DNA of 64,000 nucleotides, from NCBI GenBank assembly GCA_965220615.1, contig CBDCQL010000002.1, positions 1 to 64,000 of the forward strand, given 5' to 3'. Source of the stretch: JAGWBD01 sp965220615 (GTDB lineage Bacteria; Chloroflexota; Anaerolineae; Aggregatilineales; Phototrophicaceae). The position numbers were made by a program, and so were the translations under genes. Below the pieces are notes generated by a model. It was given only the letters and a program-made list of their open reading frames with translations. It did no database searches and was not told the origin of the DNA. Of the stretch, positions 51,140-59,312 are shown piece after piece (position 1 is the first letter of the stretch; each line of letters begins with the position of its first letter).

Positions 51140-51157
51140 GCGTAACCGGCGTTACGC
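51140..51157. promoter_or_regulatory. parS-like palindrome, copy 2
   Basis: GCGTAAC-CGGC-GTTACGC; the arms match copy 1 and are one base longer. The two centres are about 107 bases apart. Confidence 0.55.
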
Positions 51158-51349
51158 TTGCCGACCGAAGCGGAGAAACACACCCAATATGTGAAATAAT
51201 TCACTAAATGCAGCGAAGTTAAACGTGGCCTGGGGTCATTGGGCTCATCGTGCCGGTGGAGCCCTGGGTGGGGCAGGGCAGACCGCTGCGTGCAGGGGTA
51301 CACTTGGGCCGCTTTGAACGCAGCGGACTTTCAACAGGAAAGGCAGCGC
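51158..51349. other. AT-rich leader of the alpha-galactosidase gene
   Basis: An AT-rich stretch (51170-51225) holds the inverted repeat GTGAA-ATAA-TTCAC (51191-51204), a possible operator. The rest up to the ATG at 51350 shows only a ribosome site (CAGGAAAGG). No gene is seen. Confidence 0.5.
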
Positions 51350-52648
51350 ATGACGAAGATCACCTTTATCGGCGCCGGCAGCACCGTCTTCGCGCGCAAC
51401 CTGATGGGCGACATCCTGCAGTACCCCGCGCTGCAGGGCGTCACGCTCAACCTGCACGACATTGACGAAGAGCGCCTGTCGACGTCAGGCATCGTGGCGC
51501 GAAAGGTGGCGGAAACGCTGGGGGTCGCGCCGACCATCGAGGCGACGACCGACCGTCGCGCCGCGCTGGACGGCGCCGATTACGTCATCAGCATGTTCCA
51601 GATCGCCGGTTACAAACCGGGCACCGTCATCGACTTCGAGGTGCCGAAACGCTACGGCCTGCGGCAGACGATCGGAGACACCCTGGGCATTGGCGGCATC
51701 ATGCGCGCCCTGCGCACCATTCCCGTCTTTCTCGAGATGGCGCGCGACATGCAGGAGCTTTGTCCTGACGTGGTGCACCTGAACTATGTCAACCCGATGG
51801 CCATGAACTGCCTCGGGCTGAACCGCGCCACGTCGATCAGCACGGTCGGCCTGTGCCACAGCGTGCAGGGCACGGCAGCGCAACTGGCGCGCGACATTGA
51901 CGTGCCGCTGGAGGAGGTCAACTATCTGGCGGCGGGCATCAACCACATGGCCTTTTACCTGAAGTTCGAGCGTGACGGCGAGGACCTGTACCCGCTGATT
52001 CATCAGGTGGGGGTGGAGGGGCGCGCGCCGGAGCACAATCTCGTGCGCTACGAGATGTTGCAGCGCCTGGGCTACTTTGTGACCGAATCAAGCGAGCATT
52101 TCAGCGAATACGTGCCCTGGTTCATCAAGCGCGACCGCGCCGACCTGGTAGAGGAGTTCAACGTGCCGCTGGACGAATACCTGCGGCGTTGCGAACTCCA
52201 GATCGACCACTGGCAAAGGCTGCGGGCCGAGATGGAGGCGCCGGACTACCGGCCCGAAATCCGCCGCAGCATGGAATATGGCTCGCGGATCATCAACGCG
52301 ATGGAGACCGACGAGCCGGTGGTAATTTATGGCAACGTCAGCAACGACGGCCTGATCGACAACCTGCCGCAGGGCTGCGCGGTGGAGGTGCCCTGCCTGG
52401 TGGACTGCAACGGCGTGCAGCCGACGCGCATCGGTGCGCTGCCGCCGCAACTGGCGGCGCTGATCCGCACCAACGTCAACGTGCAGGAACTGACCGTGGA
52501 GGCGGCGCTGACGGGGAAACGCGAGCACATTTACCACGCGGCGATGCTCGACCCGCACACGGCGGCCGAGCTGTCGCTGGAGCAGATTTACGCGCTGGTG
52601 GATGAGTTGATCGAGGCGCACGGGGACTGGTTGCCCGCTTATCACTGA
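51350..52648 (+). CDS. GH4 alpha-galactosidase/alpha-glucosidase (MelA type)
   Basis: 432 residues. The GH4 NAD-binding start is ITFIGAGSTVFARNLMGDIL. The metal ligands are Cys169 in GLCHSVQG and His199 in AGINHMAFYLKFE. YVNPMAMNCLGLNR and SSEHFSEYVPWF resemble the melibiase (MelA) subgroup, so alpha-galactosidase is more likely than alpha-glucosidase. GH4 enzymes need NAD and Mn and cut by an oxidation-elimination route. Start ATG 51350 follows AGGAAAGG. Galactokinase and a GH32 enzyme follow, which fits raffinose or melibiose breakdown in the cytoplasm. Confidence 0.88.
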   Translation: MTKITFIGAGSTVFARNLMGDILQYPALQGVTLNLHDIDEERLSTSGIVARKVAETLGVAPTIEATTDRRAALDGADYVISMFQIAGYKPGTVIDFEVPKRYGLRQTIGDTLGIGGIMRALRTIPVFLEMARDMQELCPDVVHLNYVNPMAMNCLGLNRATSISTVGLCHSVQGTAAQLARDIDVPLEEVNYLAAGINHMAFYLKFERDGEDLYPLIHQVGVEGRAPEHNLVRYEMLQRLGYFVTESSEHFSEYVPWFIKRDRADLVEEFNVPLDEYLRRCELQIDHWQRLRAEMEAPDYRPEIRRSMEYGSRIINAMETDEPVVIYGNVSNDGLIDNLPQGCAVEVPCLVDCNGVQPTRIGALPPQLAALIRTNVNVQELTVEAALTGKREHIYHAAMLDPHTAAELSLEQIYALVDELIEAHGDWLPAYH

Positions 52649-52720
52649 GGGCCCTCACCCCCCGACCCCTTTCCCGCTCAGTCGCGGAAGCCCTTCCCTC
52701 AGGGAGAGGGGGACGGGGCA
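52649..52720. repeat. Full-length intergenic repeat
   Basis: GGGCCCTCACCCCCCGACCC, TTTCCCGCTCAGTCGCGGAA and GCCCTTCCCTCAGGGAGAGG follow in order. A partial second copy (CTTCCTCGGGGAGAGGGACT) lies at about 52746-52770. Confidence 0.7.
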
Positions 52721-52803
52721 GTATGTGAATGAATCGAAAGTCCTTCTTCCTCGGGGAGAGGGACTTGGGGGGAGGGCCGGCAAGGGCTGACCTCGCAGAT
52801 GTT

Positions 52804-53949
52804 TCAGGTCAGTGAAATGACGCTCGCGCCGGCGGCGGGCTGGCAAACGTAGAGCGTCGCCGAATTGCCCGTCGCTTCCTGGTAGTCGCGGTCAACCGCC
52901 GCGACGAAGTCCCCGACTGCATCCCCACGCACCAGGGCCACGGCGCAACCGCCGAATCCCGCGCCGGTCAGGCGGGCGCCGAAGCAGCCAGACTGCTGCC
53001 GGGCGCTTTCGACCAGCGCGTTAAGGGCGTCCGTGGACACCTCGAAATCGTCACGCAGGCTGTCGTGGCTGGCGTTCATCAGAATGCCCAGTTGCTCCGC
53101 ATCGCCCTGGTGCATGGCGTCAGCGGCGGCGAGGGTGCGGGCGTTCTCCCCGATGACGTGGCGCGCCCGGCGGCGGGTGAGCCCGTCCAGTTGCGCTGCC
53201 CGAGCCGCGAATCCGGCCTCGTCGACGTCGCGCAGGACGTGGACGCCGAAATGGCGCGCGGCGGCCTCGCACTGCACGCGGCGCTCGTTGTAGGCAGAAT
53301 CGACCAGACCGCGGCGGGTCATACTGTCCATCACGACCACCACGCTCTTCGGCGGCAGGGGCACGCGGCGGGTTGCGAGACTGCGGCAGTCGATCAGCAG
53401 GGCGCTGCCCTCGACCCCCGAAGCCGAAATCATCTGGTCCATGATGCCGCAGTTCATGCCGACCCACTCATTTTCGGCGCGCTGGGCGAGGCGGGCGACG
53501 GCCGCCGCTTCCCAGGTGAAGGCCGAAACAGCCTGGAAGGCGCGCGCGACCGCCAGTTCCAGCGCGGCCGATGAAGACAGGCCGGAGCCAATGGGCACGT
53601 CGCCGGCCATGACGCCCTGCCAGCCGCGCAGGGGCAGGTCCGCCTCCTGCAGGGCCCAGGCGACGCCGCGCAGGTACTCGGGCCAGCCGTCGTCCTCATG
53701 CTCCAGGCGATCAATTTTGACGTCGGCCTGCGTGTCAAAGTCGAGGGAATGGACGACGACGCGCCGGTCGCTGCGCGGCGCCAGGGCGATCCAGATAGCG
53801 CGGTCAATGGCCATGGGCAGGACGAAGCCGTCGCTGTAGTCGGTGTGTTCGCCGATGAGGTTGACGCGGCCCGGAGCGCGCGCCAGCAGGGCAGGGGCGT
53901 GACCAAAGCGTTGGCGGTAGGCTCTGCTGACCCGGTCGGCGAGGGACAT
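52804..53949 (-). CDS. galK: Galactokinase
   Basis: 381 residues of the GHMP kinase fold. The galactokinase signature GRVNLIGEHTDYSDG lies at about 28-42, the ATP loop is PIGSGLSSSAALELA, and the late GARLTGAGFGGCAVAL motif is present. It phosphorylates galactose released by the neighbouring GH4 enzyme; the product goes to GalT encoded at 27001. AGGGAGCG precedes the ATG, and TACAAT lies on the minus strand at about 53984. It is convergent with the GH4 gene and divergent from the GH32 gene. Confidence 0.95.
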   Translation of the reverse strand: MSLADRVSRAYRQRFGHAPALLARAPGRVNLIGEHTDYSDGFVLPMAIDRAIWIALAPRSDRRVVVHSLDFDTQADVKIDRLEHEDDGWPEYLRGVAWALQEADLPLRGWQGVMAGDVPIGSGLSSSAALELAVARAFQAVSAFTWEAAAVARLAQRAENEWVGMNCGIMDQMISASGVEGSALLIDCRSLATRRVPLPPKSVVVVMDSMTRRGLVDSAYNERRVQCEAAARHFGVHVLRDVDEAGFAARAAQLDGLTRRRARHVIGENARTLAAADAMHQGDAEQLGILMNASHDSLRDDFEVSTDALNALVESARQQSGCFGARLTGAGFGGCAVALVRGDAVGDFVAAVDRDYQEATGNSATLYVCQPAAGASVISLT

Positions 53950-54120
53950 GGGACGCTCCCTGCTCTTGTGGCGTCTCCTTGAGATTGTACGCCATTTGGG
54001 GGCTCCGTCACTGCGGTCTGCCCAGGCCCTGGCGACCGGTTGCCAGCAGCGGGCGTGTTGGCTATGGTCTGGCGACCTGTTCCTGAACCGCCACAGGCGC
54101 TCACCAAAGGAGAGTCGCGT

Positions 54121-55554
54121 ATGCCTTCCCTGTATTCACTTGAGGAAATGCAGCAGCAGCGGGAGGCGCTGGCCGCCGACTGGCAGCGGCCAACCTGGCA
54201 CTTCCTGCCACCATCCTGCTGGATGAACGACCCCAACGGTCTGCTCCAATGGGGCGACCAGTACCATCTTTTCTACCAGCACTATCCCTTCAAGGCGGTG
54301 CATCGCGACATGCACTGGGGCCACGCGGTCAGCGAGGACCTGATTCACTGGCGCGACCTGCCAGTGCCGCTCGCGCCCGTTCCAGGCGGCTACGACGAAT
54401 CGGGCGTGTTCACCGGTTGCGCGGTCGATAACGACGGCGTCCCGACCATCATTTACACGGCCACCAGCGGCCCCGGTAGTCAGGTGCAGGTGCAGGCCCT
54501 GGCGACCGGCAGCGGCGAGGACCTGGTGCGCTGGGAACGCCATCCGGCCAATCCGGTGCTGACGGAAGTACCGGCCATTTCCGGCCAGCAGCGCGATTTC
54601 CGCGACCCCTTCGTCTGGCGCGGCGAGGACGGCTGGTACATGGTGCTGGGCTGCCGCATCGAGGGCAACGGCGGCATGATCCCGCTTTACCGCTCGCCGG
54701 ACCTGGTGGACTGGGAATACCTGGGGCCGATGATCACCGGCGACGTGGAGAAGCATGGCAGGATGTGGGAATGCCCCAACTTCTTCCCCCTCGGCGACAA
54801 GTGGGTGCTGTACTTCTCGTCCATCCATGACGATCGCGACAACACGGTCTACTGGATAGCTGGTGACTTCGACGGGCGCCGCTTCCACCCGGAGACGGAC
54901 GGCGTACTGGATTACGCCTACTACTACGCGCCGCTGTGCATCGAGGACAGTCAGGGGCGGCGTCTGATGTGGGGCTGGCTGCGCGAGGGCCGCAGTATCT
55001 CCGAACAGGTGCGCGCCGACTGGTCCGGCGTGCAGGCCATCCCGCGCGTGCTCAGCCTGGACAGTCAGCAGCGCCTGGTGATGGAGCCCGTCGCCGAGAT
55101 GGCGGGCATCCGCGGCGCGCATACGCAACTGGGGCCACAGGACGTCAATGGCGAGTTGGCGCTGGACTGCGGCAGCATGTCACTGGAATTGCGCGCCAGT
55201 TTCGCGCCGCAGGGCCAGGCCGGAGTCAAGCTGGCGCATGCGCCGGACGGCAGCTACGGCGCGGCCATCAACTGGGACGCGGCGACGCAGGAACTGACGG
55301 TGACGCGCCAGGATGATAGCCTGTTCAACGACAGCGAGCCCTGCACGGCGCCGCACGAACTGGCGGCGGGCGAGGCCCTGGACCTGCTGGTCCTTCTGGA
55401 CGGCTCGGTGCTGGAGATCATCGCCAACGGCCGCACGAGCGTCACCAGCCGTATTTATCCGCCCGACGCGAATTGCACGGGCCTGGCGCTGACGGGCGCC
55501 GGTGCGCGCCTCAACGCCCTGGACGTCTGGCAGATGCAGGCTGTATTTCCCTGA
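54121..55554 (+). CDS. GH32 beta-fructofuranosidase (sucrose/inulin-type hydrolase)
   Basis: 477 residues. The five-bladed propeller carries the nucleophile Asp37 in WMNDPNG, RDP (161-163) in DFRDPFVW and the acid/base Glu217 in WECPNFF. A beta-sandwich C-terminal module with LDCGSMSLELRASF and a late LNALDVWQM completes the family layout. No signal peptide is seen, so it is cytoplasmic. Start ATG 54121 follows AAAGGAGAG; the frame start at 54040 has no ribosome site. It would release fructose from sucrose, raffinose or short fructans. Confidence 0.93.
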   Translation: MPSLYSLEEMQQQREALAADWQRPTWHFLPPSCWMNDPNGLLQWGDQYHLFYQHYPFKAVHRDMHWGHAVSEDLIHWRDLPVPLAPVPGGYDESGVFTGCAVDNDGVPTIIYTATSGPGSQVQVQALATGSGEDLVRWERHPANPVLTEVPAISGQQRDFRDPFVWRGEDGWYMVLGCRIEGNGGMIPLYRSPDLVDWEYLGPMITGDVEKHGRMWECPNFFPLGDKWVLYFSSIHDDRDNTVYWIAGDFDGRRFHPETDGVLDYAYYYAPLCIEDSQGRRLMWGWLREGRSISEQVRADWSGVQAIPRVLSLDSQQRLVMEPVAEMAGIRGAHTQLGPQDVNGELALDCGSMSLELRASFAPQGQAGVKLAHAPDGSYGAAINWDAATQELTVTRQDDSLFNDSEPCTAPHELAAGEALDLLVLLDGSVLEIIANGRTSVTSRIYPPDANCTGLALTGAGARLNALDVWQMQAVFP

Positions 55555-55578
55555 GCAAGCAAAACGGGACCGATAAAC

Positions 55579-55653
55579 CTGGAGCAGTCGGCGCAGGAAG
55601 CGCTGGACAACATGCAGGCGGAACTGGAGGACCTCTACGCGCGCAACGCGTAA
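55579..55653 (+). pseudogene. 3' relic of a fifth binding-protein gene
   Basis: 25 codons ending in TAA read LEQSAQEALDNMQAELEDLY then ARNA, the exact C-terminal pattern of the four family 1 binding proteins downstream (LEQSPQEALDNMQAELEDLY in the 57669 copy). The sequence begins abruptly 25 bases after the GH32 stop, so the rest of the gene has been deleted. Confidence 0.85.
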
Positions 55654-55956
55654 GGGTGTCCAGGAGATAGCATACGCGGTGGAGGCTTGGTCCGGCCCTC
55701 ACCCCCCGACCCCCTCTCCCTCAAGGAGAGGGGGATTTGTTTTCAATGCGCGACATCCATTTTCTTGTCGAGTGGTCCAATAGGTCGTGCAGGGGATTCG
55801 AAAGGCGGAATCCGCCTGGAGTCAACAATGCGGCACCAGGGGCAGGGAAACTTGATGACGGGTGAGTGGCCGGAGTGTCTGTGCGCCAATGGCCTGGTTA
55901 AGTCCAACAAGAGCATGCCGGGGTTGCCGCTTGTGGCGAGGGAGACGGCCGTCGGC
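55654..55956. other. Spacer between the relic and the first intact binding-protein gene
   Basis: Contains one repeat (55694-55736) and a stretch of about 180 bases (55737-55920) with no recognisable feature. The conserved leader block shared with the second copy begins at about 55922. Confidence 0.5.
55694..55736. repeat. Intergenic CCCTCACC-type repeat
   Basis: GGCCCTCACCCCCCGACCCC then CTCTCCCTCAAGGAGAGGGG, with a hairpin CTCTCC/GGAGAG, followed by GATTTGTTTT. Confidence 0.7.
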
Positions 55957-56028
55957 TAGACTCTGGCCCGTACTGCTGCGCTGACTGCCGGGGGGACAGT
56001 CCCGGTCCGGGGACAGCCGCAGTTTTTT
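55957..56028 (+). promoter_or_regulatory. Leader of binding-protein copy 1: -10-like box and terminator-like hairpin
   Basis: TAGACT (55957-55962) is followed by CTGCGCTG (55976-55983), which pairs with CAG-C-CGCAG (56014-56022, one bulge), and then six T (56023-56028). GGAGGAAGGG and the ATG follow about 15-25 bases later. This is the form of a leader attenuator. The block is almost the same before copy 2. Confidence 0.55.
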
Positions 56029-56054
56029 GTGGAGCGTATTTTGGAGGAAGGGAA

Positions 56055-57446
56055 ATGAGCGGGTTAAGTCGACGGGAAATGTTACAGGCGAGCGCGGCCG
56101 GTATCGCCGGTGCCGCCGCCGCCGCGTTGCCGGGGAGCGTGTCGCTGGCCTCGGCGCCATCGCAGGACCAGATTTCGTTGCGTTATCAGACCTTCAACAT
56201 AGATGCCGTGCAGGACATGCTCAACAGCTACACGGAAATGAACCCGCACGTGTCGATCGAGGCCATTTCGGTGACGGGCGTCGATCACGCTGAAGTCGCC
56301 ACCAAGATTCTGGCGACCCTGGCGGCCGGCAACCCGGTGGATGTCGGCTTCGCCTGCACGGAGACGACGCACCTCTACGCCGGTCAGGGCATTGCGCAGC
56401 CGCTGACCGCCCGCCTGATGGACGATGCGGAAGAGTTCCTGGAGTACTACGCGGACACGAGCCCGTCGCTTTCGGAGGCCATGCTCTACGAGGGCGACGT
56501 TTTCCAGCTGATGGACACCTTCAACGCGGCCAACATGTTTTACAACAAGAATTTGCTGGAAGCGGCCGGACTGGAGGAACCGGGCAAGGAGTGGACCAAG
56601 GACGACTTCTACGGCATGGCGCAGGCCATGACCGGCATCGACGGGTCTTTCGGTTACGGCTGGACCAACCGCTTCTGGGGCAGCTGGATGCCCTGGATCT
56701 TCGTCAATGACACCAACGTGCTGGTGGAAGAGCGGGCGCCGGGCGGCGAGTGGTTCTGGGACACCTTCTATGCGGATGACGAGCGCGCCGAGGGGCGTAG
56801 CGGTGGCTGGCGCTGGCCGGCGCCGCAGGCCAACAACCCGAGGATGGTCGAGGCGCTGGAATTCGTGGTTTCCATGATTCAGGAAGGGCTGGCGCCGGCC
56901 GTGGAACTGGGCGGTGGCCGTACGCTGCAGGGCTTCTTCACCAGCAACAAACTGGGCATGACCCCCGCGGGCGGTTTCTGGGCCGGCGGGCTTTACAACG
57001 CGGGCATGGAACCGGGCACCTTTGAAGCCCAGTTCTGGCCGTCATGGAGGACGCAACGGCATCAACTGGGCATCTGCGGTCCCTGGATTCTGGATGGCGG
57101 CGGCAACGAAGACCAGTGCTGGGACTTCCTCAAGCATTACAAGAAAGCCGAGGTGCAGGATGGCCTGGGTTACTTCAACCCTGTGCCGGGAACGACGCCG
57201 TCGCGGCGTTCACTGAACACGGAAGAGCGCTGGGGCCCGACGGGCGTGAAGAACTGGCGCATCTTTTACGAGACGATCGACGAACGTCCGGACACGGGCC
57301 CGATCGCGCAACCGGTGTTTGTGGTGGAACTGACCAACATCTTCACCCGCTACACCAGTCTGGCGACCAACGGCGAGCAGACGCCGCAGGAAGCGCTGGA
57401 CAACATGCAGGCGGAGATGGAAGACCTCTACGCGCGCAACGCGTAA
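56055..57446 (+). CDS. Family 1 sugar-binding protein with Tat signal (array copy 1)
   Basis: 463 residues. A twin-arginine signal (LSRREMLQASAAGIAGAAAA, Arg6-Arg7) precedes a SBP_bac_1 domain. ISVTGVDHAEVATKILATLA and GNPVDVGF mark the N-lobe, and RQQ-type aromatic-rich loops (FWGSWMPWIFVND, GWRWPAPQANNP) probably line the sugar pocket. It would capture an oligosaccharide outside the membrane for the MalFG-type permeases at 62507. It is closest to copy 3 (59313). It has its own leader and terminator. A conserved tail LDNMQAEMEDLYARNA ends all copies. Confidence 0.9.
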   Translation: MSGLSRREMLQASAAGIAGAAAAALPGSVSLASAPSQDQISLRYQTFNIDAVQDMLNSYTEMNPHVSIEAISVTGVDHAEVATKILATLAAGNPVDVGFACTETTHLYAGQGIAQPLTARLMDDAEEFLEYYADTSPSLSEAMLYEGDVFQLMDTFNAANMFYNKNLLEAAGLEEPGKEWTKDDFYGMAQAMTGIDGSFGYGWTNRFWGSWMPWIFVNDTNVLVEERAPGGEWFWDTFYADDERAEGRSGGWRWPAPQANNPRMVEALEFVVSMIQEGLAPAVELGGGRTLQGFFTSNKLGMTPAGGFWAGGLYNAGMEPGTFEAQFWPSWRTQRHQLGICGPWILDGGGNEDQCWDFLKHYKKAEVQDGLGYFNPVPGTTPSRRSLNTEERWGPTGVKNWRIFYETIDERPDTGPIAQPVFVVELTNIFTRYTSLATNGEQTPQEALDNMQAEMEDLYARNA

Positions 57447-57470
57447 GGGTGTCCTTCGCGAGGAAGACAG

Positions 57471-57507
57471 CGGGGCAGTGGCCATGAGGTCGCTGCCCTG
57501 TTTTTTT
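57471..57507 (+). terminator. Terminator after binding-protein copy 1
   Basis: CGGGGCAGTGGCC pairs with GGTCGCTGCCCTG (wobbles allowed) around ATGA, followed by seven T (57501-57507). Confidence 0.8.
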
Positions 57508-57586
57508 GCATGGGGACCATACGGGAATTGCTGGCTGCCGCTTGTGGCGCGGGAAAGACCTGGCGGTTAGACTCCGGCCCGTACTG

Positions 57587-57642
57587 CTGCGCTGACTGCT
57601 GGTGGGAGGACAGTCCCGGTCCAGGGACAGCCGCAGTTTTTT
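57587..57642 (+). promoter_or_regulatory. Leader hairpin of binding-protein copy 2
   Basis: CTGCGCTG (57587-57594) pairs with CAG-C-CGCAG (57628-57636), followed by six T. The whole block from about 57532 to the start codon matches that of copy 1 with few changes. Confidence 0.55.
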
Positions 57643-57668
57643 GTGGGGCGTATTTTGGAGGAAGGGAA

Positions 57669-59069
57669 ATGAACAGGTTAAGTCGTAGGGAAATGTTACA
57701 GGCGAGCGCGGCCGGAGTGGCCGGGGCCGCCGCCGCTGCGTTGCCGGGGGGCGTGTCGCTGGCCTCGGCGCCATCGCAGGACGATGTCACGCTGCGTTAT
57801 CAGGTCTTTTGGCCGGCGGACTATGACCAGGTACTGGCGGCCTACACTGAAGCCAATCCGAACGTTACGCTGGAAATTATCAGCGTGACAGGGACGGACC
57901 ATCAGGAGGTGGCGACCAAGATTCTGTCCTCGCTGGCCGCCGGCACGCCGATCGACATTGGTTTCGCCTGCACCGAGGCGACCCAGCTTTACGCCGGTGA
58001 GGGCCTGGCGGCGCCGCTGAAATCACGCCTGATGGACCATGCTGATGACTTCAGCGAATACTTCGCCGATATCAGCCCGGTGCTGTCGGAGACCATGTTC
58101 TGGGAAGGCGACTATTACCAGTTGATGGTCGACTGGAACGCGGCCAACATGTTCTTCAATATCAACCTGCTCAATGCGGCAGGTCTGGAGATGCCGGAGG
58201 AGACCTGGACACGGGAGGACTTTGTCAGCTACGCGCAGGCCATGACCGGGCTTGGCGAGGCCGGCGATTCCTTCGGCTTTGCCTGGCCGAACCGGCTCTG
58301 GGGCGGCTGGATGCCCTGGATCTTCGTCAACGAGACCAACATTCTGACCGAGGAGCGGGCGCCGGGCGGCGAATGGTTCTGGGACACCTTCTACGCTGAT
58401 GAACCGAAGGCCGAGGGGCGCGGCGGCGGCTATCGCTGGCCGGAGCCGCAGGCCAACAATCCGGCGGTGGTCGAGGCCCTGGAATTCGTCGTCTCGCTGA
58501 CGGCCGAGGGGTCGGCGCCGACGGCCGAGCTTGGCTTCAGCCAGAACATGGCCGGCTTCTTCACCAATGACAAGATCGGCATGTTCCCGGCGGGCGGGTT
58601 CTTCACCGGCCACCTGCTGGAAAGCGGCATGGAAATGGGCGAGTTCGACGTGCAGTACTGGCCGGCATGGGCCTCGCAGCGGCATCAACTGGGCGTTTGC
58701 GGCCCCTGGCTCCTGAACGACGGCCCGAACATTGACCAGGCCTGGGACTTCGCCAAATTCAGCACACAACGTGAGGTGATGGAGACGCTGGCATTCTTCA
58801 GGGACACGACGCGCACGACGCCGGTGCGGCGCTCGATGAACAACGCCGAGCGCTATGCCGACACCGGCCCGGCCAACTGGCACGTGTTCTACGGCACGGC
58901 CGACGAGCGCCCCGACACGGGGCCGATCCCTGCGCCGGTGTTCTCTGTGGAGTTGAGCAACATCTTCACCCGCTACACCAGCCTGGCGGTCAGCCTGGAA
59001 CAGTCGCCGCAAGAGGCGTTGGACAACATGCAGGCGGAACTGGAGGACCTCTACGCGCGCCACGCGTAA
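57669..59069 (+). CDS. Family 1 sugar-binding protein with Tat signal (array copy 2)
   Basis: 466 residues. The Tat signal LSRREMLQASAAGVAGAAAA is nearly the same as in copy 1, but the mature part is more different: VFWPADYDQVLAAYTEANPN at the start, LWGGWMPWIFVNETN in the pocket region, and a FSQNMAGFFTNDKIGMFPAG loop. The change in pocket residues against a conserved frame suggests another sugar preference. Start ATG 57669 follows GGAGGAAGGG. The longer frame to 57510 crosses the leader hairpin and is rejected. Confidence 0.9.
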   Translation: MNRLSRREMLQASAAGVAGAAAAALPGGVSLASAPSQDDVTLRYQVFWPADYDQVLAAYTEANPNVTLEIISVTGTDHQEVATKILSSLAAGTPIDIGFACTEATQLYAGEGLAAPLKSRLMDHADDFSEYFADISPVLSETMFWEGDYYQLMVDWNAANMFFNINLLNAAGLEMPEETWTREDFVSYAQAMTGLGEAGDSFGFAWPNRLWGGWMPWIFVNETNILTEERAPGGEWFWDTFYADEPKAEGRGGGYRWPEPQANNPAVVEALEFVVSLTAEGSAPTAELGFSQNMAGFFTNDKIGMFPAGGFFTGHLLESGMEMGEFDVQYWPAWASQRHQLGVCGPWLLNDGPNIDQAWDFAKFSTQREVMETLAFFRDTTRTTPVRRSMNNAERYADTGPANWHVFYGTADERPDTGPIPAPVFSVELSNIFTRYTSLAVSLEQSPQEALDNMQAELEDLYARHA

Positions 59070-59089
59070 GGAGTTCGCGAGAAGGACGG

Positions 59090-59124
59090 CGGGGCAGTGA
59101 CCTGCGGGTTGCTGTCCCGTTTTT
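59090..59124 (+). terminator. Terminator after binding-protein copy 2
   Basis: CGGGGCAGTGACC pairs with GGTTGCTGTCCCG (three wobbles) around a 4-base loop, then five T. Confidence 0.75.
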
Positions 59125-59229
59125 GCGTCTGAGCCCAAATTGAAAAGTCGTGGCTGCCGCCCTTGTTGCGCAGTGGAGGGCAGGTGGCTAAACTCTGGCC
59201 TGCGCAGTTGCGCGGTATTGTCCGCAACG

Positions 59230-59286
59230 GGCTGGCGGGTGGTCGCGGAGTTCTGCTGCTCCGGGCCACAGCCGATCACTTTTTTT
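59230..59286 (+). promoter_or_regulatory. Leader hairpin of binding-protein copy 3
   Basis: GGCTG (59230-59234) with CAGCC (59269-59273) encloses an inner CGGAG/CTCCG stem. Seven T (59280-59286) lie 6 bases later. The sequence differs from copies 1 and 2 but the arrangement before the GGAGGAAGG site is alike. Confidence 0.4.
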
Positions 59287-59312
59287 GATGAGAAGAATCG
59301 GGAGGAAGGAAA

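Noticed and set aside
55694..55736. Repeat read as an intrinsic terminator for GH32
   Set aside because: It has a hairpin and some T, but the same sequence occurs in many places with different T content, so I list it as a repeat; termination is possible but not shown.
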